Source: Coenobita brevimanus (Eukaryota; Arthropoda; Malacostraca; Decapoda; Coenobitidae). Taken from it: a stretch of DNA of 64,000 nt. Shown piece after piece: positions 41,690 to 52,158 of this stretch. The notes under the pieces were generated by a model. It was not told the DNA's origin, searched no databases, and was given only the letters and a program-made list of their open reading frames with translations. The DNA lies in assembly GCA_032717465.1 (NCBI GenBank), contig CM064713.1, positions 7,735,001 through 7,799,000 on the forward strand. The letters are read 5' to 3'. The translations under genes and the position numbers were made by a program. Numbering within the stretch: position 1 is the stretch's first letter; the number at the start of each line of letters is the position of its first letter.

Positions 41690-43870
41690 TAGGAGTCAAC
41701 AAATTATTCCCTCCAAGAAAAAAGAAGAAGATAACAGAGAGCCAAATTCAAGATCCGTGCATTTGTTAATGCCTGGACACATTGTGTTTGAAGGACTGGA
41801 GATGATAGACAGTAGGAAACGCAGACAGGGGGAGCCATTTCCAGAGTTGACCTGTTGCATATATGAAGGCCTGGGAGTAATGGCTAACTCTTGCATTAGA
41901 GAGTTGGATAGAAAAAAGATGAGAGTTTGTTGCTAAACGGGTGGTATGTGCCTGTAACAGTGGTGGGGGGATGCAAGCAGACAGTTCAGAGGAACAGTGA
42001 CCATTGAAGTAGCTATAGAAAAGAGATAAAGATGCAGCAGTGCAGTGAAGAGACAGAGGTCAAAGGAAGCCAGTAAGAGGAGGAGAGTTAATAAGATGAA
42101 AAGCCTTTTACTCCACCTCATTGAGAAGAGCTGTATGTGGGGAGCCTCCCCACACATTAGAGTTACACTCTACACAGAGGCAAATAAAATCTGTGTATAA
42201 AGGTAAGAACTGTGCGGGGATAAAGAAGGCACTGAGTCTGCTTAGCATACTTGTTCTCTTGGAAGCAGCTTTTACAAGAGAAGTAATATGTTCTTTCCAA
42301 GATAAATCCCAAGAGAATGAAAACCCAAGTACCGGATATTTAAAGATAATGCAGGATTAAGCTGGATATTATTAAAAGTTAGCGGGTATGCTTGTGGAAG
42401 ATGTTGTTGGGTTGAGAGATGTAAGAACTGAGTTTTTGAAGCATTAAAAACAACAGGATTACTTTTACCCCAATCAGAAATATGAGCCAAATCAGACATT
42501 AGGTGTGCCATAGCCTCATCCCATATTTGTTGAAGTAACTGCTGAGATGGACACTGAGGGAAATGAATGGAAAAAAGAAGGGTGGAGTCATCAGCACAGG
42601 AGTGGATAAGATTAGATGTACAGCTTAGAAGTTCATTGATGAATAAAAGGAAGAGAGTTGGTACTAGGACAGAGCCCTGAGGAAAACCACTATTGATGGC
42701 TCCAGGAGAAGAATGGTAGCCGTCTACAACAGCTATAGAACGATCAGAAAGAGGCTACAGATGATAGCGCAAATAGAAGGATAGGGACCGTAAGAGGGAA
42801 GTTTGGAATTTAGAGATTTATTCCAGACTCGATCGAAAGCCTTTGAGATGTCAAGTGCAGCAGCAAAGGTTTCACCAAAGTCCCAAAAGGAGGATGACCA
42901 GGAGTCTGAAAGGTAGATAAGAAGATTGCCAGTGGAGCCTCCTTGATGAAAGCCATATTTACGTTCTGAAGGAAGGTTGTGATAAGAAAGATGTTTTAAA
43001 ATTTTTCTGTAAAGTATTGACTCAAAAACTTTTGAAATACAGGATGTTAAAGCAATTGGGCGATAGTTAGTGGGTTGGGAATGGTCACCCTTCTTTGGGA
43101 CAGGCTGAATGAGAGCAAACTTCCAGCAAGTAGGAATGATGCAAGTTGATAGACAAAGGCCAAAGAGCTTACCTGGAAACACAGTTCTTTAGGACAAGAA
43201 GATGGACCCCATGAGGCCCATATGCCTTGTTTTTATTGAGGCCAGTGATGGCAGAAAATACATCATTTGAAGAAATCTTAATGTCATCCATGAGGAAGTC
43301 AGAGGGGGGGATGTGATGAAGGAACAGCACCGTAATTGTCTGAAGTGGAATTGGAGGAAAAAGTCTGACCAAAGAGTTCTGCTTTATCAGTAGAAGAAAT
43401 AGCTACAGAACCATTAGAGTGGAAGAGAGGAGGGAAGGATGATGAGGTAAAGTTGTTAGAATGATTTTTGGCTAGGTCCCAGAAGGAGCGGGAAAATTTG
43501 GAGTTAAGAGAGAGAGTATTTAGTACAGACTTAGGACAATTGCGGTCAGAAACATAAACGAGATGAGCTTCAGGACTGGGTTGGCTCCGGTACTTTTTGT
43601 AGACATTTTCCTTGTTGTGGACAGCATTTGGACAAATGTGATTACACCAAGTTATTTTGCTTTAGAGGATATGAGAATGGAATGTATGCTTCGATGCCCG
43701 AGAGAATAACCTTTGTAATGCGCATGGCACACTCAGATGGCTCCCAGCAATGGAAGCAATAATCATCCCAGGGAAAATGAAAGACGTAATGCCTGAGGGC
43801 CTCCCAATCAGCAGCTCCAAATGCCACAACCAGCGCTTGTTGTGAGGGTTCACAGGCCTTACTAGAGCAT
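41690..43870 (-). pseudogene. Jockey-like LINE reverse transcriptase, minus copy
   Basis: Minus-strand blocks: 43853-43642 (upstream of RT), 43372-43169 (LNKNKAYGPHGVHLLVLKNC), 43182-42733 (PTCWKFALIQPVPKKGDHSQ, NYRPIALTSCISKVFESILY, DISKAFDRVW), 42511-42272 (HISDWGKSNPVVFNASKTQF). Part of the active-site region lies between the last two blocks in broken frames (about 42700-42540). The C-terminal region to 41690 is degenerate. Not functional. Confidence 0.75.
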
Positions 43871-43879
43871 TATGACAGG

Positions 43880-45653
43880 TTAACCCCTTAACCGCGGGGC
43901 GTCACTTTCGTGACGCTTGGGAGCAAGGGATCATACCGCGGGGCGTCGCTTTTGTGATTCTGTGTTATTTTGAATTCACCCGGGCTTCCAAGTGGGGGCT
44001 TGTATCATCTATCAGTACTGCCAATGTCCAACACTAATCAGCACTCCTAATCTCATCTGTACTCCCATCCATTGTTGACAATTTAGCCATTTCTCCCCGT
44101 TCTTGACTCCCCTCCCTACCCCCCCTCCATTACACTATCCTCTCACCAGCCCGGCCGTGCTACACTTAGTAAATCTTCCCTGGAATTTTTCACTGATTTC
44201 ATCCATTGAAATAAGCCCTATGCCCTATTCTTATACCAAATAATATATACAAGAAAGAAATAAGGTAAGTGAGAGTGCCATACACCTGGAATTGGCTAAT
44301 TATCACCTGACAACACCTCACGTGCACTCGTTCGCTAATTTTCGCTGTTTTTTTCCCCTTGAAATATGCCATATAATCTATTTTCGTAATAAATATACAT
44401 ATAAGGAGGGAAGGGAGAAGCCTAAGTGATATTTACATTCACCTGGAACTACCTAATTTATAATGTATTGTCTAGATTTCCTGCCAATCATTTCAGCGAA
44501 ATACATAGCTGTTTCAAGAGCTACGTTGGTAGTGCTGAATAATCCTCAAGTAGGCCTCAACCCGGGCCGGCCCTCCTATCAGTTCTCTCTCAGATTCCGA
44601 AGAGGAGGTACGGCTCATCCTCTTGCTGACTTCAGGGCCTTTTTTCACCCCCATGCAAGGGCCCTGTGACCTTTACCCCCTACTAAACCTCGTGTGGAAA
44701 GAGGTAAAGGGCTGACAATTGATAAAAGAGTGACTACGATCTTTCTATTGAGTAAAAAGTGCAAGTGGAATTGTAAATAATGTGTAAACAGCAAGTGAAA
44801 GTAATGAATGTAAATATACGTGAACAATGGAAAATAGTTTTATAAGTTACTTCAAGTGACAGTGTATAACACAGTGTAAATAAAATAGAAATGTAAATAA
44901 CGTAAATAAAATAGAGAACGTAAATAGAAATGTAAATGAGTAGTATTATAAGAATACGAGTATATACCCTAGGAGTAATGAAAGTGAAAGTTTCACTATA
45001 GCATGTCTGAATACTATGAGTTATGAGAGTGAAGATGAAAGTGACATTCACTCTCAATGCCAGTATACAGGACGAGAAAGTGAATGCTACGTATTTTACT
45101 GAAAGAAATTGAATCCCTACAGTGGCAATAAACTAATACTACTGAAGGAAATTTATGGATAAAGACTGTAGATATATATAAGTGTTATGTAGTTATAGAA
45201 ATATAAAGTGTGAGGGGTTTTATGAATAATAAATGACAGAGTACCAAGAGCGAACTAGCGGAAGTGCGGCGGTCAGACGCGCTCATAATTTTTATTGCTT
45301 TCACAGTGGTTTGTTTTTTGGAGTATGGATCCCAAACTACTTGAAAATCATAGAGTAGTATTAATAGTGTTAATATCTGGCTGTGGTAATCATATTACGG
45401 GTTGTCGGGAACTGTAAAGTGGAGACTTCGTTACCCAACTTCAGAGGTCTCCACAAGTCCTACGGTAACTGACGAAGGCCCAACAAACATTCCAGGAGAA
45501 AGCTGAAGGTATGTGCCATAAGCATATATAATTTTAATATTCTAGGACTAATAACTGATTTTTGGCAAATATTTTTTGAGAGTCTGTCGGAGCCCGAATA
45601 ACCCCGCGGCACACGCAAAACATCGGTAAACATGCCCGCGGTGTAGGGGTTAA
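43880..45653. mobile_element. TTAA-b element copy 2 (1.77 kb)
   Basis: TTAA at 43880-43883 and 45650-45653. The inverted ends CCCCTTAACCGCGGGGCG and GCCCGCGGTGTAGGGG match copy 1. It has a single 427-bp-type unit where copy 1 has two. The Jockey-like LINE is restored across the site ('gacaggttaaggcaatag', compare 52139-52165 in reverse). No transposase. Confidence 0.9.
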
Positions 45654-46115
45654 GGCAATAGGGTTGTGATCAGAGGAGCCCAGCAGTGTGGAGCAATTAA
45701 CAGTGTAAACAGAAGAATTAGTTGCATGGAAGAGGTCAAGCATGTTGGAACTCTCTCCAAGGCGATCAGGGATACAGGTAGGGCACTATACAAGCAGCTC
45801 TAGTTCGTTGAGGACAGAAGAGATGTAGGCTTGTTCACCATGTGGATCACTTTAAGGAGAGGAGAGCCAAGGGTGGTGGTGAACATTGAAATCTCCAAGG
45901 ATGGAGATTTCAGAGAAATGAGAAATGGATAGAATGTGTTCCATCTTAGAAGCTAGGTAGTCGAAGAATTTTTCACTTTCAGCAGAAGTAGGGGATAAGT
46001 AAACAGCACAGATATATTTAATTAGAGAGTGACAGGAAAGCTAAGGCCAGAGAGTAAAGAATTCAGAAGAATCAAGTTCAGGAACATGGGAGCAAGATAA
46101 GTCTTTGCTTACATA
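45654..46115 (-). pseudogene. Jockey-like LINE endonuclease, C-terminal half
   Basis: Minus-strand translation gives LDLFHATNSSVYTVNCSTLL then GSSDHNPIA with the SDH box (45743-45650), and upstream SILGDFNVHHHPWLS (about 45910-45870) with the catalytic GDFN. This copy keeps the Asn that the plus copy has lost. Frames are interrupted. Confidence 0.7.
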
Positions 46116-47220
46116 TGAGGCGTCTAGAACCAAAGGGGCATCAGCGCCAAAATGTACTTTTGAGTTATGACGCTTTAAAGTTGTGTTTATGGCAACATCA
46201 TAGCCAGAAGGCAATAAACAAACCTTTTATACATCAAAATGATCATCAGCGCCAATGCTCTACATGTAAAGCCAAAAAAACAAAATAATAATAACCGTAA
46301 CCACAAAATAGGCAGTAAACCAAACCCCCAATTTATAAGTGGGCATAATAACATATTGTAGGGATTTAAAAACATAGCATAAAAAACCAACGAATGTATT
46401 AATGTACAAAACTTTATTAACTGAAGATTCCAGTTCACTTAATATTAATAAACGAATAATTATTACTGTAATTTCACGTTTTTTACAACTAAAACTGTAA
46501 TCAATGCAATTATTTTTCCTCTACCATAATAGATTGAAATAACAACACTAAAAAAAAAAAAAAGTTGTGTAGTGCTTAAGTAAATTGAGAAGGGGTAGTG
46601 GGGGGTTAAATGGTCGGGTCGTCATCTAGGAGAACGACATCCAACTCTGCCTCCTCGGTGCCACACCCCCTACCGCTGTCTCCCCTCACCACTCTCTTTT
46701 CCTCTTCCTTTCTACCTTTTTCCACTTCTCCACACACTTCTGACACTTACGAGAGGTTATAGGCACCACCTCCTCACTGTAACTATGTGATGAACTCATC
46801 TTGTCACCCCCCCCTTCAACCCCAATAACAACAGCTCATCTTGTCACCAATAATCCACGATAAATGGGGTAAAAATCCAATACGTAATAATTATACACCT
46901 CAGTGAACATGGGAAGGAATCCTCACCGTCACACCAGGCGGGCCACACGCTTGCTGATTGGCTGCTCTGGGGGAGTGGCAGAGAGTGAGAATGCTGATTG
47001 GTTTGGCCTGTGTGGCTTAGATGCCTGCCTGCTCTGATTTGTTCGCCCGGCAGCATGGACAAACCCACGTGACTTTGAGCCCCTCTACCACTTTCCAGAA
47101 GGCCGAATCTTGTATGGCAACCAGTGCTGTCACTGAGAAGAGGGTTAAGCCTATTGTCTCCCATACCTAACTCAAAACCAGTATATTGGTGGGGATGCCC
47201 CTTTGGCTCTAGACGCCTCA
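46116..47220. mobile_element. TA-flanked MITE with 27-bp inverted ends (1.1 kb)
   Basis: The left end reads TGAGGCGTCTAGAACCAAAG then GGGCATC; the right end is its near-perfect reverse complement. TA is duplicated (46114-46115, 47221-47222), and ATAT is an equally possible 4-bp reading. The LINE sequence is restored to 'ttgcttacatatacacaac'. The interior has no transposase; a 130-codon ORF (47236-46844, minus) spans the right end and is a chance frame. Confidence 0.8.
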
Positions 47221-47790
47221 TATACACAACAGCCACCTTTAGCTTTGAAACAAGTACTGTATAGAGAAAGTAGGAGGTTGTGGAGAAGTTTGCTATCAGT
47301 CACCTCAGACAGCTGAGTCTTAGGAAGAGAAGGTGGGGTTTAGAGGAGGAGAGGTGGTGCTCAACAGAGGGAAGGTTTGAGGAAAGGCTGCAAATGTTGC
47401 AAAAATGAAGAAGGTGTAAGTCAGACAGTGGTTCCAGGCATGTCGCTGGGTCGTCACCGGAAGAGGGGCGGATGGTAGGGGCATTTATGGTCCTCTCCTC
47501 CAAGAACTCTGAGGCTTGGGTATTAGATTTTTTTATTTTTTTTTTTAATAGGAAGTGAAGTGTGTATTGTGCATGTACTTTGGTGTTGACAGTAAGAGGA
47601 ACTTGTATTGGAGAGCGTGCAGGCCTACTTTCTGTGTCGCTGAAGGACTGAAAAAGTTCAGCAAAGGGGGATGGTCGAGAGCTAGTCCCAAAGACTGATA
47701 CAACTGGAGCACCAGTCTCTCTCTGTCATCAGCTTTCCATCCGCCTTGGGAGTACCACCTTGTTTGACTGGTGTTACTGTCTACTCTGTG
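47221..47790 (-). pseudogene. Jockey-like LINE endonuclease start and 5' leader, minus copy
   Basis: The minus ORF 47503-47300 encodes LLHFCNICSLSSNLPSVEHH (the usual N-terminal RG box has become SL) and SSSKPHLLFL. Upstream, 47700-47640 contains 'ccatccccctttgctgaac' in the LINE sense, shared with the plus copy leader at 51240. The T-run at 47528-47550 is low complexity. Confidence 0.65.
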
Positions 47791-47802
47791 GGAAAAATTA
47801 AG

Positions 47803-48003
47803 TGATATTAAGCAACATTGGGTCTGGTTAGTACTTGGATGGGTGACCGCCTGGGAACACCAGATGCTGTTGGCATAACGTTCTCCCTACGTGTCAAGTG
47901 GGGTTGGTGGAGGATTGGTGCCCCTCCCTGTAAAACAATTAACTCTAAGCCCTTGGCCACCCTGTTTGGGATACATGGCGTCTGGCAATGAATGAATGAA
48001 AGT
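47803..48003 (+). mobile_element. 5S-headed SINE, copy 2 (head truncated)
   Basis: It begins inside the 5S head ('ttaagcaacattgggtctgg', 47809) and continues through the C-box region and 'gatgctgttggcataacgttctcc', then the same RTE-1-like body and 'ggcgtctggcaatgaatgaa' with (TGAA)n. It lies in the RTEL1 intron 240 bp upstream of an exon. It shares with copy 1 the non-rRNA changes in the 5S head. Confidence 0.8.
47806..47874 (+). rRNA. 5S rRNA-like sequence, 3' part, head of a SINE
   Basis: About 69 bases match 5S rRNA from the A-box region to the 3' end, with TGGATGGGTGACCGCCTGGG intact. The 5' half is missing, so it is not a functional rRNA gene. Confidence 0.75.
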
Positions 48004-48243
48004 ATTGAAAATTTTAAGTGTTATTAAATAGGGAAAAATATATTGCATGATATAGCACCAGTAGATATTACTATTTTACAGTACTGTAATGAGTATTACT
48101 GTACTGGATTATATTATTGTGGACTAAGAAGAATTCTGTCTGTTGTTAAAACAATACTGGATTGTACATTAAATATAAATTTTAATGCAAGCCAACATTA
48201 TTATGTATGTCACATGTATCACATGTTACAACATCCTTTTCAG

Positions 48244-48441
48244 GTTGAAGGGAAGAAGGATGACCCAGATGTGCGTCAAAATTTACTTGACCTGGAAGAC
48301 TTGGTAAAACTGGGCAAGAAAAAGACGTTTTGCCCTTATTACATGGCACGAGAGCTAAGGCAGGATGCGGATATTATATTTCTTCCTTATAACTACCTAC
48401 TAGACCCCAAAGCACGCAAGGCACATGGAGTAGAGTTGCAG
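48244..48441 (+). CDS. RTEL1: RTEL1-like helicase, exon with the fourth Fe-S cysteine
   Basis: The exon reads [66 protein letters not shown], closely matching human RTEL1 (LDIEDLVKSG, VCPYYLSR, ADIIFMPYNYLLD). Cys in FCPYY is the fourth cluster ligand; the ADIIF.PYNYLLD motif is a family signature in front of the DEAH box, which is expected in the next exon. Acceptor 'ttttcag' ends at 48243 and donor 'gtattgg' starts at 48442. 198 bases, phase 0 on both sides, so it joins in frame to 35343-35471. Located in the nucleus by family. Confidence 0.92.
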
Positions 48442-48570
48442 GTATTGGAGAATACTTTTTACATTTTGGCAGGCTTATGCTCTGTCCACCTAACATAACC
48501 TAAAATTGCCATCTTGCCATTTTGAATTACCATTAGAATATGATACTTACTTTTTGTTCATTTTTGGAGC
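48442..48570 (+). other. RTEL1: Start of the next RTEL1 intron
   Basis: The donor GTATTGG is followed by AT-rich non-coding sequence up to a TTAA element. The next RTEL1 exon, which should begin with the DEAH-box segment, was not recognised within the window. Confidence 0.55.
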
Positions 48571-49494
48571 TTAACCCTCTTGTGCACAATAAGTTTTAGT
48601 AAGTTTCCCAGCACACGATTTTATTCCACCCCCCTAACCGCCAGCCCCTCTGTGCTCTGCTGAAAACATGTATTCTCATCTTATTTTTGCCACCCAAACA
48701 TATATATATCGCCATGAAACCTACATCACCTTATTTGCTGATGTTTGTTCTAGCCGATAAGCACAAAAAAAAAAGGAAGGAAAGGAAGATAGGTATGAAT
48801 AGAAGTACATTAGGCTGGTGTGAATAAACACTTCGGAACGTCAATCTCACTTCCCAACATCTTAGTTCAAATGTTTTCCATCATATAGAAAATTGTTATT
48901 AGAATTTTAGAAAGAGAATTTCATCAGCTTTCTAAAAAGTTTTGTGGATTGTTGATATGATTTTTAGTTTTCGAGAAAGTAACTAAAAACTAACAGTCAT
49001 TTCCCACCAGAAACTGAATTTTTGTTCAGGAAACTCTAGCACATAAGTTTTCTCGCAGAGATTATGTTTTTATTTCATAATCTTGTGTAGAATATAATGG
49101 GCTTTCTCATGGTATCTGCAGATTTTTCATGCGCCTTATAGTTTCCGAGTAAATCGCAAAAAACTACTGGGTACCTACGCCAGTGTTGCACTTATCGTCA
49201 TGCGCGCACAGTAACCATTATGTTCCCGTCTATGTAACAATGACCTTTCATCAAAGATATCATATTGTTATGTCATGTACATACGTAGAATTTACTGTGC
49301 TCTATCATGGTTCTTTCAGGAAATCGATACATCCAATACTTTTCGAGTAAATGGACGACAAATGTAGAACACTCCTCTGAGAGCTGCATAGTTTTACTGC
49401 AAGCAAGATAAAAAGACTCTTCTCCCGCCTTTACCTAAAAAATATGCTCCCAAAGCCCTCCCCCCCCCTTTTTTTTTTCCCTCACTAGAACGGA
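48571..49494. mobile_element. TTAA-a element copy 2, truncated
   Basis: It begins TTAACCCTCTTGTGCACA and continues with 'gttttagtaagttt' and 'gccacccaaacat', the reverse of the right end of copy 1 (12046 backwards). It runs to about 49494, where RTE-1 begins. Its other end is not found. Confidence 0.75.
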
Positions 49495-50827
49495 CTATCT
49501 ATCTATCTATCTATTGCCAGACGCCTCAATCCCGTTTGGGGTGGCCACAAACAAGTTGCCTCCATGTCGCCCTGTCCTCTGCCATTTCACTGCCCTGCTC
49601 CCAGCTCACACCCCCCTCTCTCATATACTGTACCTCTCCATCCCATCCCTCCATCTCATCCTCGGCCTCCCCCTCCCTCTTTTCCCCTCCACCTCACACA
49701 CATACACTCTCTTTGTCAGTCTCTCACCCTCCATCCTCTCCACATGGCCAAACCACCTCAGTGTGTTCCTCATAACACTTCCTATCACATCCACATCAAC
49801 ACCACAACGCTTCTTTATATCCTCATTTGTCAGCCCGTCTCTCCATGTGACTCCACAGGCTCCTCTTAAATAACTCATTTCCACTACTTTCACTCTTGAC
49901 TTGTGTCCTTCCAACAACGTCCAAGTTTCACTTCCATACGTTAGAGTTGGTATCACAATACTGTCATGTAGTAACTTTTTCACTTCCATGCTCACTTCCC
50001 TGTTTCTTATCACTGCTTTCAAGGAACCAGCAACCTTTCTTCCCTGCTGTACCCTTTCAAGCACTTCACCCTCCAAACCTCCATCCTTACTTATCACACT
50101 ACCCAAGTACTTAAACGTACTCACATTTCCAATTTCTCACCATCCAACCTCACTGTACATTCACTGACTTCACCTCTCTCAAAGACCATCACTTTACTCT
50201 TCTCTACATTCACCTTTAGATTCCGTTTCTTACACACTCTCCCAAACTCATCCACCAAACCTTGCAGCTCCCCTTCGTCTTCACTCAACAACACAGTATC
50301 ATCTGCAAACGACAGTACAGGGAGTTTCCAAACACTACCCTCTCGTCAGTGCCACTCCAACATCCACTACCCTACCTTGTACCTCTTTTATTACCCCATC
50401 CATGTACAGATTGAACAACCATGGAGACATGACACATCCCTGTTTCAACCCAACCTTCAAAGAGAAAAATTCACTTAGTTCACCATCCACACGCACTGCA
50501 GCCTTCGCATCATCGTACATACTCTTCACAGCATTCAACAACTTCCCATCTACTCCATATATTCTTAATATTTTCCACAATCATTGTCTATCCACCCTGT
50601 CATATGCTTTCTCCAAATCCATGAAAGCCGCATACAACTTCTTTCCCTTCTCTAGAAACTTTTCCACTAAAGATCTAAGAATGAATCTGATCTACACAAC
50701 CTCTTCCCTTCCTAAAGCCTCCCTGTTCTTCTCCAACTAATTCCTGTGTTCTTTCTCTAACTTTGTCAATAAGTATCCTACCATACACTTTTCCTATTAT
50801 ACTAAGAAGACAAATGCCCCTATGACT
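49495..50827 (-). mobile_element. RTE-1 LINE, 5'-truncated
   Basis: The 3' end has (TCTA)n at 49495-49515 and 'gccagacgcctcaatcccgt'. The minus ORF 50124-49621 encodes FKYLGSVISKDGGLEGEVLE ... FGHVERM, and 50580-50335 encodes MWKILRIYGVDGKLLNAVKS and LKQGCVMSPWLFNLYMDGVI. The active site at about 50310 is broken by a frame change. It ends near 50827 within RT. Confidence 0.85.
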
Positions 50828-50859
50828 AAGTGGGGCCTAAGCCATTCTGAAAAAAAGCG

Positions 50860-51240
50860 ACATATGGACTTCCCTCTGCTAAGGTATTTTCATACATGAA
50901 AAGCGTTATGGCCGCAATCCCTCTTCACTCCACCATTTCCTTCTAACTCTAGGCACTAACCTACCTGCCTCTTAACTTTTCTCAAATGCCACTATAAATA
51001 ATTTATTGCATAACACAGTACAAATTTAGTAAGGTTTAGACTCGATATATGCCATATGTAACACACACAGGAAGATATTTTTCATACATGAAATGTCATA
51101 GCCACCATCCTGTTTCACCCCACTCATTCTTACTAACTAGTTGCAATATCCCTTGTGTCTCTTAGCTCTTCTAAAATGCCAGAAAAAATAAGTTGTTGCA
51201 TAACACAGTATAATTTTAGCAAAGTTTAGACTCAATAATG
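50860..51240. repeat. Tandem repeat of about 185 bp, two units
   Basis: Both units contain a ...tttcatacatgaaa... word, a 'gccacc/gccgca' word and end 'ttattgcataacacagta' plus 'tttagactc'. Units: about 50870-51055 and 51056-51240. A third unit follows the inserted LINE at 54446-54630. Confidence 0.7.
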
Positions 51241-51360
51241 CTCTTTGCTGAACTTTTTCAGTGTCTCAGTTACACAGAGAGTAGGCCAGCATGCTCTCCA
51301 ACACAAATTTCTCTAACTATCTACACCAAGCTACATGCACAGTACACACTACACTTCCTT

Positions 51361-52158
51361 TTCCAAAATTCAAAAAGAAATCATGGCGTCTCATCACCAA
51401 CCCTCGGAGTCCCGGGGGGGGGGGGGACCATAAATATCCCCACCTTCCGCCCCTCTCCCGGTGATGACTCGAGGTGCCTGGAAGCACTGTCTGACTCTCT
51501 TCTTCTTCATTTCTGCAACATTCGCGGCCTTTCCTCTAACTTTCGCTCTGTTGAGCACCACCTCTCCTCCTCTAAACCTCACCTTCCTTTTCTAACTGAG
51601 ACTCAGCTATCTGAGGCAACTGACTGCAAACCCTTTTCTGTGTCCTCCTATTTTCTCTATACTCGTTTCAAAGCCAGGGGTGGCTGTTGTGTATATATAC
51701 GCAACGACTTATCTTGCTCTCATGTTCCTGAACGTGATTCTTCTGCATTCTCTACACCCTGGCTTCGGCTTTCCTGTCATTCTCTGACTAAATATATCTA
51801 TGCTGTTTACTTATCCCCTAATTCTACTGACCATCAAAAATTCTTCGACTATCTTACTTCTACGATGGAACACATTCTATCCATTTCTCCTTTCCCTGAA
51901 ATCTCCATTCTAGGAGATTTCAGTGCTCACCACCACCTTTGGCTCTCCTCTCCTTTCACTGATCCACCTGGTGAACAAGCCTACATCTTTTATATCCTTA
52001 ATGACCTAGAGCAGCTTGTACAGCACCCTGCTCGTATCCCAGACGCCTTGGAGAGAGCTCCAACATGCTTGACCTCTTCCTTACAACTAATCCTTCTGCT
52101 TACACTGTTAATCTTTTCTTTCCGTTGGGCTCCTCTGATCACAACCTTATCACCTTAA
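51361..52158 (+). pseudogene. Jockey-like LINE endonuclease
   Basis: Open frame with LLHFCNIRGLSSNFRSVEHH, LTETQLSEATDCKPF (catalytic Glu), RGGCCVYIRNDLSCSHVPER, AVYLSPNSTDHQKFFDYLTS and ISILGDFSAHHHLWLSSPFT. The usual GDFN is GDFS, so the catalytic Asn is lost; the minus copy retains N. The frame shifts at about 52040, after which SDHNLITLTCP (SDH box) lies in the RT frame. Confidence 0.8.

Larger units (their letters stand above)
41650..47790 (-). mobile_element. Jockey-like LINE, minus copy, split by two DNA transposons
   Basis: After removing the insertions 43880-45653 and 46116-47220 the element is about 3.25 kb, the size of the plus copy at 51241-54445. Its poly(A)-type 3' end (seen as T-rich) is near 41655 and its 5' leader near 47640-47790. 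The endonuclease start lies at 47510-47300 and continues at 46100-45660; RT lies at 43850-42270. Frames are broken. The type is one I know as very frequent in decapod genomes. Confidence 0.85.
35472..48243 (+). other. RTEL1: RTEL1 intron, 12.8 kb, filled with transposable elements
   Basis: It begins GTAATG and ends in 'acatccttttcag'. It contains, in order: RTE-1 copies, a TTAA element, RTE-3, a Tigger MITE, a Jockey-like LINE with two DNA-transposon insertions, and a 5S-headed SINE. No alternative exon was recognised. Confidence 0.75.

Noticed and set aside
46844..47236. 130-codon minus ORF as MITE transposase
   Set aside because: No DDE or helix-turn-helix features, and the frame runs past the inverted end into the neighbouring LINE.
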